DNA of 64,000 nucleotides, from contig CM035306.1 in assembly GCA_002900995.3 (NCBI GenBank), positions 3,940,100 through 4,004,099 of the forward strand, given 5' to 3'. The DNA is from Ganoderma boninense. Taxonomy: Eukaryota > Basidiomycota > Agaricomycetes > Polyporales > Polyporaceae. The first letter of the stretch is position 1. Every line of letters begins with the position of its first letter. The notes below the pieces were generated by a model. The model searched no databases and was not told where the DNA came from. It was given only the letters and a program-made list of their open reading frames with translations. Positions 36,195-46,955 of the stretch are shown piece by piece. The position numbers were made by a program, and so were the translations under genes.

Positions 36195-36762
36195 GTACGA
36201 CGTCAGTCACTAGGTGCAGGAGATAATGACAACCTTCGTCCGGGAGGATGAAGGTATCGTGAATGAAGAAAACGGGGGTGTTTCGGAAGCCTGTCCCCCC
36301 ATATGAGAAAGCTAAGTATGACACTGCGAGCAGACAATGACGACCCGCTCCGGAACCTCTTCGCGATCCCGGGTCTTGCTTCCGCGACGCAGTTGATCGC
36401 CATCGAGACGGGTAGCACGTCAAAGGTCGTCGAAACGTGCGCATATGCGGAAGCAGTTGAACGTTGTACCAACACGATCGCATCCGGCGGCTGGGGCCGC
36501 CCGTTTCCTTCCTTCCTTCCCCCTGTCAACTACGCCCACGGTCCGACGATCTGGCAGAAATGATGCGATTGGGGTATCGAAGTGTATGCAACACCTGGTA
36601 TACGCCAGCGAACACTCCCCTATCACGCGATTCCCTAGCAGGTTGCAGTTGAATGGCAACGTCAGACATGCGCACCCTGAGGGGTTGAATCGGCTGGGTA
36701 CTCGAGTACAGGTTGAGCTGATGTCGTGGCAGTTGAAGCCAAGCCCTCCGTCTAGGGGCCAA
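36195..36762. other. Intergenic region, possible hydrolase exon 1
   Basis: Minus-strand frames at 36203-36529 and 35788-36483 contain hydrophobic stretches (SVILSFLIWG, LLAVSYLAFSYGG) that might supply a signal or anchor for the hydrolase. No convincing splice join was found. The 3' end of the ADGF gene lies at 36763. Confidence 0.35.
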
Positions 36763-39096
36763 CTAGTTGCGATGAGTGTATGCTGTTGAACTCGAACCTT
36801 CGCCGAACGTGTCGACGACCCAGTCGACGAACATCAGCCACCGTTTGTCGTACAGCGATAGGGCGCGAGCCTGCTCGTCGGGATTGAGACAAGAGTACTG
36901 TGGGGACACTTCAGCACTAAACTGTGAGGGGAGTCTCGTGCAATTCACCATGATGCTATCGCGAGCCATCTCCCTCAAGGTGATGAGCCCAGTGACTTCG
37001 CTCGAGACGAGCACCTGAGTCGATCTCCAATCAGATACTACAGAACTTGGATGGCATAAGTCCGGCACTCACCTGGAAGAAGTCGAACGATAGCCCCATG
37101 TTCCCGAATATCGCAGGGTCATCGGAGCTCAAGGCAACGTGGACGCCTTGATTGATGAGGATAGGCAAAGGGTGCATAGGCATAGATCCCGTATATCGCT
37201 AACATTCTGACTTGAGAAAGGCGGTTCATTCCCACCAACGCATCAGCAACGTACCAGAATCTCATTCCTGCAAATCCAGCAATACAGTCAGCGAAACCGG
37301 ATCCGGGGCATCGCACGGGAAGAAGAAGACGCACGAGATGGGACAAACTTCGACCGCGATCTGGCGCTCCCTGCACAGCTCCATAATTCTGGGATGCTTC
37401 ACGAGGGAGAAGCTATCGCCTTATCAGTGCCACGCACGAATTCACACAACACAGAGTCAACGACGTACCCGTGTCCGATGCGTTTCGTGCCCAGCAAGAT
37501 CGCGTCGTACAGGTTCATATCGGCGGGGGAGCCGTCGCCAAGCGTCTCGCCCGCATGGAAGATGAACGGGATGTCCAGCCCGAGCTCCTTCTGCCGTTCC
37601 ACAAACGCCCTGAGCGGGCCCATGTAGTACGTGAGGGGGTTCAGAGGGTCTTCGTGCCCCACCAGGTCGAAGCCTTTCCGCATCAAATCGGAGTCAGTCA
37701 GCATCGATGTGAAGGCAACGGGGCCACAGAGACTCGGGTCTCACCACAAATCAAGTGCGGGAACTCCTGTTTCAGCGCGATGCAGTCTTCGAGGTACCAC
37801 TCGAGCTCCTCGGGAGTACAGTTGCGCAAGGCGCTATAGATGATCTGCGGCACTCGTATAATCAGCACGCATACAAGATGCGGGTTAGTCTGAGCAAGTG
37901 TACCTTTGCACCAACGAACTCGTCCCCCCTCCCTTGACTTGCGAGTTCGGCTTTGACCTCGTTCACAACGCGGTCGAAGGCGATCAGCCATTCCCGATGC
38001 GGGACGTTCTCTTCGCCATCCGCACCGATCATGTATCTACCCAAATTCACTGTCAGAAATCGCGCATGTTCTTAAATATCGAGAGAATAGCGCCGTGCTC
38101 ACCTCAAGAAGAACGGGATGCGCGGTTCGACATACGATATCCCGTCCTCGACCGAGGACAAGAAGAATTGGCGAATGTACTCCATCCAGAGCGGGAAGTA
38201 ACGATTCAGGCCCTGTCATGCGCGCCATGAGGACGATGAGACTGCTGTTGATAAGCGGAATGTACTTGCTCTGGCTACCCCAAAAGTTGACTGGAACTTC
38301 AACCAGATCTGTCCAAGGGTTGCACAGTGAGCGCAGGCGATGATTTTATGACCAAGAAACAGCTCACCTTGTCCGTCGTGTTATGCGTGTGGTACGCTTC
38401 AGTCGGGTTGATTGTCAGCGCGCCGATCACCCATTTATCGAAGCCTTCCGGTCCGCCGAGGCTAGGATCAAAGGCCGCTCTCGCCTGGGCGAGCGGCGCC
38501 CAAGATCCCGGTGTGTATGTTTCGGTCGTGAGACTTGTAGTTGCTGTCCACTCGTTCTCTTTCAGCAGGGAAAATTCGGGGAGTGTTGTTGACACAGTCT
38601 CTTTTGTGAGATTGACACCTGTGCGGACGTGGTACGCAGGATATTTGAGAGCGAGGTCGAGGAGCACGCGGGCATCGACCATCGCGTCGAGGTGGGCATG
38701 TAGCACGCCGCCTTTTGGCATCTACGTGAGAGATTTTAGGATTTTTGCCACAAAACGCCGGATCGTTGGGCTGCATACCTTACTGAGAATGCTGTACAGC
38801 TTCGTGTTCAAGATTGTCTCACGCGCTATAGTTCACGTTAGACCACTTCGGGTACGTCAAGGTGCGCACCGCGCACCTGTCAAGAAGCCCATCCCCGGAA
38901 AAAGGTGAAGAGATCCAGGTATCGGCGGGGCGTTCGGACCCCAAACCGTCTCGTTCTCCTCGGCACGTAGTTTCCTGACGATCTCATCCGCCTTCCTCTC
39001 CGCTGGGGTGGCCTGCCCCAGCGCGAGAGCGTCCACTCTCATCTGCCGATCCTCCGCGATGAGTCGCTCACGTTCCGCCAGGTATTCAGCATCCAT
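36763..39096 (-). CDS. ADGF/CECR1-type adenosine deaminase, copy 1
   Basis: The start MDAEYLAERERLIAEDRQ aligns with that of copy 2. The catalytic motifs are in order: MPKGGVLHAHLDAM (metal-binding HxH), FHAGETLGDG (HAGE), TKRIGHG and SSDDPAIFGNMG (metal-binding Asp). The insert EAYHTHNTTDK and the block FDLVGHEDPLNP are shared with copy 2. The enzyme hydrolyses adenosine to inosine and ammonia in the purine-salvage route; animal relatives are secreted growth factors, but no signal peptide is seen here. The C-terminus is RWLMFVDWVVDTFG followed by a short Ser-rich tail. It has many small introns, in positions similar to copy 2, and no frame break was noticed. It is a distant duplicate of the gene at 59060-61267, on the opposite strand. 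Confidence 0.85.
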
Positions 39097-39857
39097 GTCG
39101 AGGTGATGAAAATCGGCGGATGCTTTCGGCACTGGGTGTATGCGCGCGATTCGAGCCTTGCGCCGGCAGATGAAGGCGGAAGTCAGGACTCAGGCCATAT
39201 AAGCGCTTGAAGTTGTATCTGATTACATCGGCCCGTGTGATCGAGCACCATCCTGATGCGGAAGCTAACGATGCGCTACGATGCGTCGCTCCGAGTCGCC
39301 TGGACCAACCTGCCACTAAGTATGTTGTCCTTGCGTTGTCCGGACTCTGGTGCATCTGGGGACTGAGCTGGTGGACCCGGGGGACGGCAGAGAACGGGGA
39401 ACCCACCCAAGGCGTGCTACTCAGCGCGGAGTCGTAGCTTAATGTCCTTGTTGCAAAAAGTTATAAGAATTCCTACATATATGCGGATTTTAGGGGTGCT
39501 CACCATCATCCCGAACCAAAAAAACGGAAAGTTGCAGCCCCACACGGAAGACGCTTCGACTAGTGTTTCGATTTGTCTGGAGTCACCAGAGGATACCACT
39601 GTATGCATACGCCTAAGACAATCCTCGTCACAGACATCGAAGTGCGGGTGAGACGGAAGCAAGTGAATAGCGAGTCCTCGGCGTCATGATCGTCGAGGTG
39701 AACGTTGACGTTGACGTTAACGTTCACTAACCGCAACCCTCAAGACGGGGCTCGGTTTAGCGCCCATCAAACTCAGATCGCGTAGGCGCCCACGACCACC
39801 GCGTTGTTTACTGGCCAAACAAACGCGCCCTCGACAGCCACCACCACCACCATCACT
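39097..39857. promoter_or_regulatory. Divergent promoter, ADGF copy 1 and Csm1-like gene
   Basis: About 760 bases separate the two start codons. Near 39699-39726 there is a near-palindromic run of GTTGACGTT units flanked by AACGTT on both sides. CRE-like TGACGT cores are bound by bZIP proteins; binding here is only inferred. Confidence 0.4.
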
Positions 39858-41752
39858 ATGTCCGACATCTCAGACGACGACCTCGGTGCGTCTTCCGTCC
39901 CTCTCACGCATAACCAAGAACATCTGAATATGGATGAAGGAGCGCACCCCTCCAGCGAACAACTACGGGCCCACCACCCCCGCGCCCCCCAAGACAAAGG
40001 CTGCCGCAGCACGCGCCCGCAAGCCCGTCGCGGGCCCCTCGACCAAGCCCCCGTCCAAGGCCGCGGCGAAGAGGGCCGGGGCGGGGAAGGCCCACGTGAA
40101 CCTCAATGTCGATGCTATCGAGCTGGATGACGACTCCTCGGAGGGCGTCGAGTTTGTGGAGAAGGAGCGGAGGGGCGGGAAGGACGGCGACGACGATGAG
40201 GACGAGGCGGAGGTGGTTGCGACGACCGGACCTGCGAAGGGCGCGTCGAAGAAGGCTCCTGCGAGAGCGGAGTCCGCCGCGAACGGGGCTGCGAAGGCGA
40301 ACGGCGCGGGGAAGGGGAAGGGGAGAGCGGAGCACCCGGTGGTCAATGGCGATGCGATGGAGGTGGACCACGATAGCATGGCGGAGCTAGACGATGAGCC
40401 CCCAGATCAGCCTGCGCAACCTGGTGGGGCGCGGAGAGGGAGCAAGCAACCGCCGCCGAGGGGGAAGAGTGGCACAAACTCAGTCGCCGCCGCTCGACAG
40501 GCAAGAGAGAATCAGCGACTACTTCGAGATATGGAAAGGCTACGTTCGCAACTGGACGAGCAGTTGGAGATGAACAAGGAGGTGAGCATGACCTTGGTCT
40601 TCTCGTGAGCATTGTGCCAATGATGACCCTTCACAGATGGCAAAGCATCGAGACAGGCTCGCCGCATCGTTGGAGGAGTTGACGCGACTACGAACAACAG
40701 AGCCAGAGGAGACGTTGAAGGACATACGGTCCCGCCACGACGATGTGGACAAACGTGGGTAACATAACCGTCTTTTCGTATATCGAGATTGACTCTCGTC
40801 CCACAGGAAAAGAAAGCCTTATTCAGTCACTCACGGAGCAACTATCAAAACAAACGCCATCCAGTGCCAACCAATCCTGGACACTCCACTTCCTCACCCG
40901 AGAAGCCGCGGAAGAGGAGAAACGCGCCCTGAAGGACGAGAACGCGCGGCTCAAGGAGGTCATCAAGCAGCACAACGCCGTCGTAGCAGCCAAAGACCAG
41001 CAAATCGCCGAGCTCAAGCAGGAAGGTACGTGCCCCCGCCCCCGCCCGCCGCCCATCCGCCGGACGTTTACGCCCCTCACAGCGGAGTTTACGAAGAAAG
41101 AGCTCGACGCCGAGATCGAGCGATCGAAACAGCTCGCGTCCCGCCCGGGGTCGGTGCCGCACGCAGTGACGCCAAACGGGCCCAAGGCGGCGCGCGGCGA
41201 GCCTTCGAACCTGCCCGTGATCAAGCTCTACGAGGACATGACGAACGTCCTCATCACCCACGTCGCCAAGGAGCCGTCGGCGGACTGGCCCGGCATCGAC
41301 GAGGACGTCGTCTCGTGTGTGTATTCGTACAACAACGCCGAGGAGAACGTCAACTTCTGTACGTGCCCACCACATGCCCCCTCTCTACTAATGCACATGC
41401 ATGCTAACATCGTCCATCCCCCCCCCCTCCACCCCAACACACCACGCACCTTGCAGCGCTGCAGTTTGCGCTCCGGAACCAGTTCGACCGGCCGGAGAAC
41501 GTGCCGGGGAAGGAGGCGCTGCCGCGGGAGCGGCTCGTGGAGAGGGTCAAGTACATCCCGAAGAACCTCGAGCTGGAGAAGCCCGAGCTCGTCGAGCGCC
41601 TGCAGTTCTTCCGCGACCCGTTCATGTTCTCGCGCGACCAGATGACCGTGTTCCTCAAGACGCTCACCGACACGATCGCCGCCATCTTCGAGGGCGACGA
41701 GGACGGCGCGGGCGGGCCTGGCGGCGAGGACGAGCCGATCCTCGTTGATTAG
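39858..41752 (+). CDS. Csm1/Pcs1-like monopolin kinetochore protein
   Basis: The start MSDISDDDL is acidic. A basic/Ala/Lys-rich stretch and an acidic EDEAEVV stretch come next, then a long heptad-like coiled coil (residues about 190-330, with RENQRLLRDMERLRSQLDEQLE and EEEKRALKDENARLKE) and the conserved C-terminal globular domain (IKLYEDMTNVLITHV, CVYSYNNAEENVNF, ALQFALRNQFD, FLKTLTDTIAAIF). This combination matches the Csm1 C-terminal fold of monopolin, which crosslinks kinetochores in meiosis and anchors rDNA. Expected location: nucleus/kinetochore. The join from the first exon (ending ...DDL, phase 1) to the exon starting ERTPPANNY does not keep frame with the visible acceptor, so a one-base indel or an alternative start is possible. 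Confidence 0.72.
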
Positions 41753-42131
41753 GGCAAGGGTGCAATTGTATGTGCATACTGTCGAGACTCGATTGGGTTC
41801 GGGTTTTGGTTTGCGATTGGGATTGGATTGCTTGCTGTGTCGTGTTGTATTGCATACCCTCGGGTTTCGTGATTCCCTTATAGCTCTCATCTCTTGCTCC
41901 TTTCCTCTCTGCGGGAACTGCTATTCGCAACTAGTTTCGACACCGCATGACTATGCATCTCACTTGGTTATCTCTCCGAGGAATTCGTAGCTTTGAGGAG
42001 CGGTCACATGATTGGATTGATGAGAGAGCAAACACGTCGCGTGAAATCGCCCTAGCGCAGCCAACTTCAACTCGCAACTTGTTCCTCCACCACTAGTGAT
42101 TTCCCCACGATTGCCCTACGGTTTCTCCCTG
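41753..42131. other. Intergenic region
   Basis: Contains the 3' UTR of the Csm1-like gene and the promoter of the next gene. No gene supported. Confidence 0.5.
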
Positions 42132-43114
42132 ATGTCCGCTGTTCTCCATCACCCTCTAGACGTTTACAAGATCCCTCGGGCATCAGTCGATGTCGAGGCT
42201 ATTGCGCAAGGCCTTGCGCGGTACCTCCAGATGATCGCGGAGGACACCGAGGTCCTCAGCCAAGATCCCACACGCCGCGACGAGCTCATTGCAGAGCTAT
42301 ACAAACAGCCCGGACTGAAACCTAGCTGTTACGCCTCGCAGTTCGTCCCGCCCGGGGGAGATCCCGACGCGCACCTCGTCCCTGCCAACGCCGAGATCGC
42401 CAGACTGACGCCACCCAAGTCGCTCGAAGAGTACGCTCCGTGTCTGCCGTACTGTTTTCACCCGCTCATGCATACCGCTGTCCACTGCAGCCGTGTGAAC
42501 CGCCTCCATCTCGCCTTCGCCGCGATGATGGTCTACCACCAGTACAAGGTCGCGTATGCTCTGCGCGGTATGCCAGATTTGGAGCGTCGAGTTCGGATTC
42601 GGAGGCACCAGATGTGAGTGTCGTCTATTAGTAACTTACTGGTATGGTGTTCTCCCACATGTCTGACGCAGGTTGACGATTATCGTCTAGCATGGAGGAA
42701 TGGCGACGGGACGTGTTCCACGTCAAGTTTCCTCCCCGCCGCAGGGGGTACGAAGCCTCAGCTAAAATGCCCTCGACCCCCCCTGCCCCCACTCAAGTTC
42801 AAGCAAGCATTCCTACTGCACCCTCTTCGTCTCGCCACGATTCCCCGCAACGAGTGTCCGATGACGAGGCGCTGAACCTCCTCGATAACCCACACACCAT
42901 GATTGGGAAGCAGTTCGTCCACTCTCCGCCGCAGGACCAGCCAGGGGAGGATAATGGTACGTGGGAGGTGATCTCGTACACCGTGAAGAAGGCCGACGGC
43001 GGCGGCGTCGCCCACGAGTACCAAGTCCTCCTTCAAGCCTTTGGCGCGGATCCTGTGCCGATGGACGAGGAGGAGGTCCGGCACCTCTTGCGGAACTCCA
43101 CGTTGGTGGTGTAA
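42132..43114 (+). CDS. Unrecognised family, tandem copy 1
   Basis: Three exons encode about 275 residues. The N-terminus (HPLDVYKIPRASVDVEAIAQ, then EDTEVLSQDPTRRDELIAELY, then LTPPKSLEE) and the C-terminus (GTWEVISYTVKKADG, HEYQVLLQAFGADPVPM, EVRHLLRNSTLVV) are conserved in copies 2 and 3. The middle exon is short and basic (RVNRLHLAFAAMMVYHQYKVAY). The second intron falls after the same Ile in all three genes, before Met-Glu/Asp-Glu. No known domain was recognised. There are no signal peptide or membrane segments. Function unknown. Confidence 0.78.
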
Positions 43115-43482
43115 GGGCTGTATTTAAGTACCCGCTGTCGATGCCGTCTCTGAATGTGCTGGGCCTTCTCATCTGTTTTTCGCTCCATGTTCATCCGAAG
43201 GTGGACGAGGCAAGGAACCAGGACATGAGTTTGGGCGATCTTGAATATTCCTGTGAAGTCATGCCGCCATTTTTGGCTCACGCGCGTCGGGACCGAAAAC
43301 TCGCTTAGTACAATTGATTCGGAGAACAATTGCCTTTTGAATCTGTTCATGTATAGATATCCGATTCCCAACACCGACCTCGCAATACTTACTCCCACCA
43401 CCCGGACTGCTGAGTGGGTGCTATAGCTCGTTGTAGTCGACGGCCTCTGCAGGTTCAAGACCAGCGGCAGGTTGATTGTGCC
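43115..43482. other. Spacer between tandem copies 1 and 2
   Basis: About 368 bases holding a 3' UTR and a promoter. No extra gene. Confidence 0.55.
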
Positions 43483-44463
43483 ATGTCGGATTCACAACAC
43501 TCTCTGGACATGTACAAGGTGCCGCGGGAGCTGGTAAACGTCGAGGCCATCGCTCAGGAACTCACTCGATACCTCAAAATCACCGCCGAAGACACGCAGT
43601 ACCTCCACTACCACGCGACCGAACGCGACAGGCTCATTGCCGAGCTGTACCAGCACCCCGATCTCAAGCCCAGCGTCGCTCCGCACCAGTTCGTGAAATA
43701 CGGGGACGACCCCGACACCCATCTCGTTCCCACCAACGCGGAGATCGACAGGCTCACGCCACCGAAGACACTTGAGGAGTTTGTAGTCCAGACTCTTGTC
43801 CGTCTTATTCTTATCCCAGATTTCTTACGTTAATATTTGAGTAGACGCGTCGCTCGCCTTCATTATGCAGCGGCCGCGCTCATGGTCTTCAATCAATACA
43901 AGATCGTGTACGGGATAGGACACCATTACGACCTCGAGAGGCAAGTCGTGAGACGCAAGAGACAAATGTAAGCGTCTTTCGATCCTTGTTAGCCCCCATG
44001 TCCCTCACCGCGACCCCACTCGTGCATTGCCTTCAGAATGGATGAATTCTACCACGGAGAGTTCGCCCAGATGTTTCCACAGCTCGCGCAGCGTACATCA
44101 GGCTCTCCGAGTCACACCCCGGTGACGCCACCCACCGGGGCCACACCTCTCACCCCGAGTCCTCCCTCCACTCAGAGTCGCTCAGACGTCCCCACTGGCA
44201 AGCTGATCTCTAGCGATGACGTCGAGCAGTTTGTGCGCAACCCATCCACCCTCGTGGGGAGACGATTCGTACACACTTCCCTTCAGGGGGAGCGCAAGGG
44301 CGACAGTGGCGCGTGGGAGGTTGTCTCGTACGCCGTGCGGAAGGGCGACCAAGGGGTCGAGCACGAGTATCAGGTTGTGCTCGCGGCGTTCGGTGGAGAT
44401 CCGCTTCCGATGGGTGAGGCGGAGGTGCGATACCTTCTCCAGTACTCCACGTTCGCTACGTGA
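43483..44463 (+). CDS. Unrecognised family, tandem copy 2
   Basis: Three exons with the same borders as copy 1. Conserved blocks are MYKVPRELVNVEAIAQEL, EDTQYLHYHATERDRLIAELY, LTPPKTLEE and the C-terminal GAWEVVSYAVRKGDQG, HEYQVVLAAFGGDPLPMGEAEVRY. The linker before the C-terminal block is Pro/Thr/Ser rich, as in copy 3. It is closer to copy 3 than to copy 1 in the linker and the C-terminal tail. No recognised domain. Confidence 0.78.
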
Positions 44464-44884
44464 TCTGGGGACTTGCTCTTGTCCTAGTTCAAGTTGTTGA
44501 TTCGCTGTGTCTCGTTTCTCGCTTTGTATGCATGTCGTTTGAAACTCGTCACAATCTGGCCTCCGTTTGCTGTACTCCCTTCAATAGAGATATATGGTGT
44601 CGAGCTGGATGACAGATGTCCCAATCAGGCGCATACGTACAATTGAGCCTCAAGGCGCATACCCCTCGCGCCGTCATCACCACCTGCTCGGATATTAATC
44701 AGCCAAAGACAAAAGCTCGTTCTAGCCTCAGTCGACCATTGATTAGGAGCATTGGCCAATGCCCTTGTTTGTCCGAGGCAGGTTGAGTCGCTATATAGTA
44801 GTACTTCAGCGGGTCCGCTTCAAGCTCGCCACCCCCACCACAGCCATCGAACAGTGTCCTGAATCTCAGTCGCCCGGCCACGCC
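44464..44884. other. Spacer between tandem copies 2 and 3
   Basis: About 420 bases; no gene seen. The 5' side of copy 3 is CA-rich just before its start codon. Confidence 0.55.
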
Positions 44885-45901
44885 ATGTCATCCCAACATC
44901 CCCTAGACCAGTACAAGGTGCCAAGAGAGTCCGTCGACGTCGAGTCCCTCGCACAGGAGATCAGCCGCTACCTCAAGATCACCGCCGAGGACACCGAGTT
45001 CCTCAGCCACCACCCCACCCGCCGCAACGAGCTCATCGCTGAGCTGTACGACCAGCCCAACATCAAGTCCGGGTTCTTCTCAGCGAATCAGTTCGTCCAA
45101 GTCGGCGGCGACCCCGACGCGCAGCTCGTCCCGGCCAACGCGGAGATCGAGAGGCTGACGCCACCGCAGACCCTCGAGGAGTGAGTAGTGCCAGCCCCTC
45201 CTATATGCGCGTCCAAGTGTTTCGTGGCCCTGCTCTGACTTCTTCTGTGGCGGATCGGATACATTGGCAGTCGCGTCGCCCGCCTTCATGTCGCGTCGGC
45301 CGCTCTTGTGGTCTTCAACCAATACAAGGTCCAGTACGCGCTGCTCGACCACCCCGACCTAGAGCTCCAAGTCCAGCGAAGGAAGACGCAAATGTGAGTT
45401 ACCCATCCGCTACTCTATCTCAGTCAACCTAATCGACGACACTCATCGGGGCATGCTGGCAGCATGGACGAGTGGCACAAAACCGAGTTCGCTCTCCTCT
45501 TCCCCGAGAGCGCGGCGACCAGCGCCACACGCGCTGCCGGTGCGCCTTCCGCCACCTCCCTCAACTTGTCCTCAGCGGCTCCTCCGACCGCTCCCACATC
45601 TTCGCTATCCTCTGCGTCGGGCGCCCCTCGTCTGGTTTCCGACGACGAAGCCGCGCAGTTCCTGCGCGACCCAGGCACGCTCATCGGCAAGCGCTTCGTG
45701 TGCTCTCCGCCGGAGGACGACGACTCGGTGGACGTCGAGGACCGCGGTCTGTGGGAGGTGGTCTCGTTCAGGGTGCACATGGACGAGGGCGTCGTCGACC
45801 GCGAGTACATGGTCTTGACGGAGGACCTCCCGGACGACCCTCTGCCGATGGGCGAGGAGCAGGTCCGGGCCATGCTTCGGTACTCCACGTTCGCTGTGTA
45901 A
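44885..45901 (+). CDS. Unrecognised family, tandem copy 3
   Basis: Three exons at conserved positions. Blocks DQYKVPRESVDVESLAQE, EDTEFLSHHPTRRNELIAELY, LTPPQTLEE, then IMDEWHKTEFALLFPE, an Ala/Ser/Pro linker and GLWEVVSFRVHMDEG, REYMVLTEDLPDDPLPMGEEQVR. Its N-terminus is more acidic in the C-terminal half than copies 1 and 2. Frames and splice sites are intact, so all three copies look functional. Function unknown. Confidence 0.78.
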
Positions 45902-46955
45902 TCATGATGGCGATGTTGTGGTTCTAAGTGTAGAATAGAGCGATGGCGCCTAGTGGATATAGTGGATAAGGCCTGTGCCTCGGAGAATGCGACCTTTGTC
46001 AGACCGGTTGCGGCGTTCCGAAGGTCATCATAACTTCAGAATGATATTGGAAATATCTTGAAGGTTTAAACCGTTCGATGGGTGGACAATAGTACGTGTA
46101 CACTACGAAATGTGAGTGAAATATCAGCACCAATACCGACAAAGTTCGCGAAGCTGAGCAACATAGCCGCCACGCAAAACACTCACTGCTATACTCCAAC
46201 TGCGTCTCGGGCTGCCAGGGTGCTCTTGTTCATAATTTGATGCCCTGTACGAACGCAATCCCATCCACATCCGACGCAAATGCGGGTATGGTGCTGTAGA
46301 AAAGAGCGCGTCGAATGCGTTCGTGCTCTCGACGCAGTAACTCTGAGTAACTCTCACTTGGCACTCGCCACGTGACTCAACGAACCCCGAAATCAATATG
46401 AAGCTCCGACCGACTCGGAGGTCCTCCAGACTCAGCCCTTACTCTCACCACTCCGGTGTGCACTCACCCTCCGCAACTTGTAGGGGGACTTGTGAGAGCG
46501 TGTGGATCTATATCTGCCTTGCAGGAGCTAGGGAACTATGTATGATAGGAAGAACAAATTTGTGTATGCAAGTAGACTAGTACTGAGGGTCGGACAGAAT
46601 GGATTCAACGCTTCACATTATCATTATGTGTGACTATCGAAAGAGGGGGCCGTGCATTGTACGTGTAGCCCAGGTGCGTGCACGCCCGGCGATCGTAAGC
46701 TATATTGTCCATCGTAAGGGGAACGTATGTTGTCCATAACTAAAGCAGAGGTATAGTAGAGCAGCAGAAATGGCTGCGAGCCGCACATGGTGACGAAGAT
46801 GCGCAGGGAATAAAAACTATGAAGAATCGTAACGGGGGCCCGGCAGGAGCGGACGTCTTCACAGCTCGACCGATGAAATTAGAGGGGATAGAACAGTCGT
46901 CGTCCGTGACTAGGGCACGTCGATCCTGGGGCCGCAACGTTGTGTCCACGGGCCA
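45902..46955. other. Intergenic region with a gene relic
   Basis: Holds the 3' UTR of tandem copy 3, a decayed BBE-type fragment (listed separately) and the 3' UTR of the BBE gene. Frames on both strands are short. Confidence 0.5.
46190..46335 (-). pseudogene. Decayed fragment of a BBE-type oxidase gene
   Basis: The plus-strand segment AACTGCGTC...AACGCAATCCC...GTGCTGTAG matches the corresponding part of the neighbouring oxidase gene (47157-47295), including the part coding for the IQYYG and YNAFDARDAL region. It is too short and divergent to be functional and suggests an ancient tandem duplication or deletion. Confidence 0.55.

Noticed and set aside
45941..46010. Possible tRNA-like stretch after tandem copy 3
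   Set aside because: No complete acceptor stem or B-box pattern could be drawn by eye.
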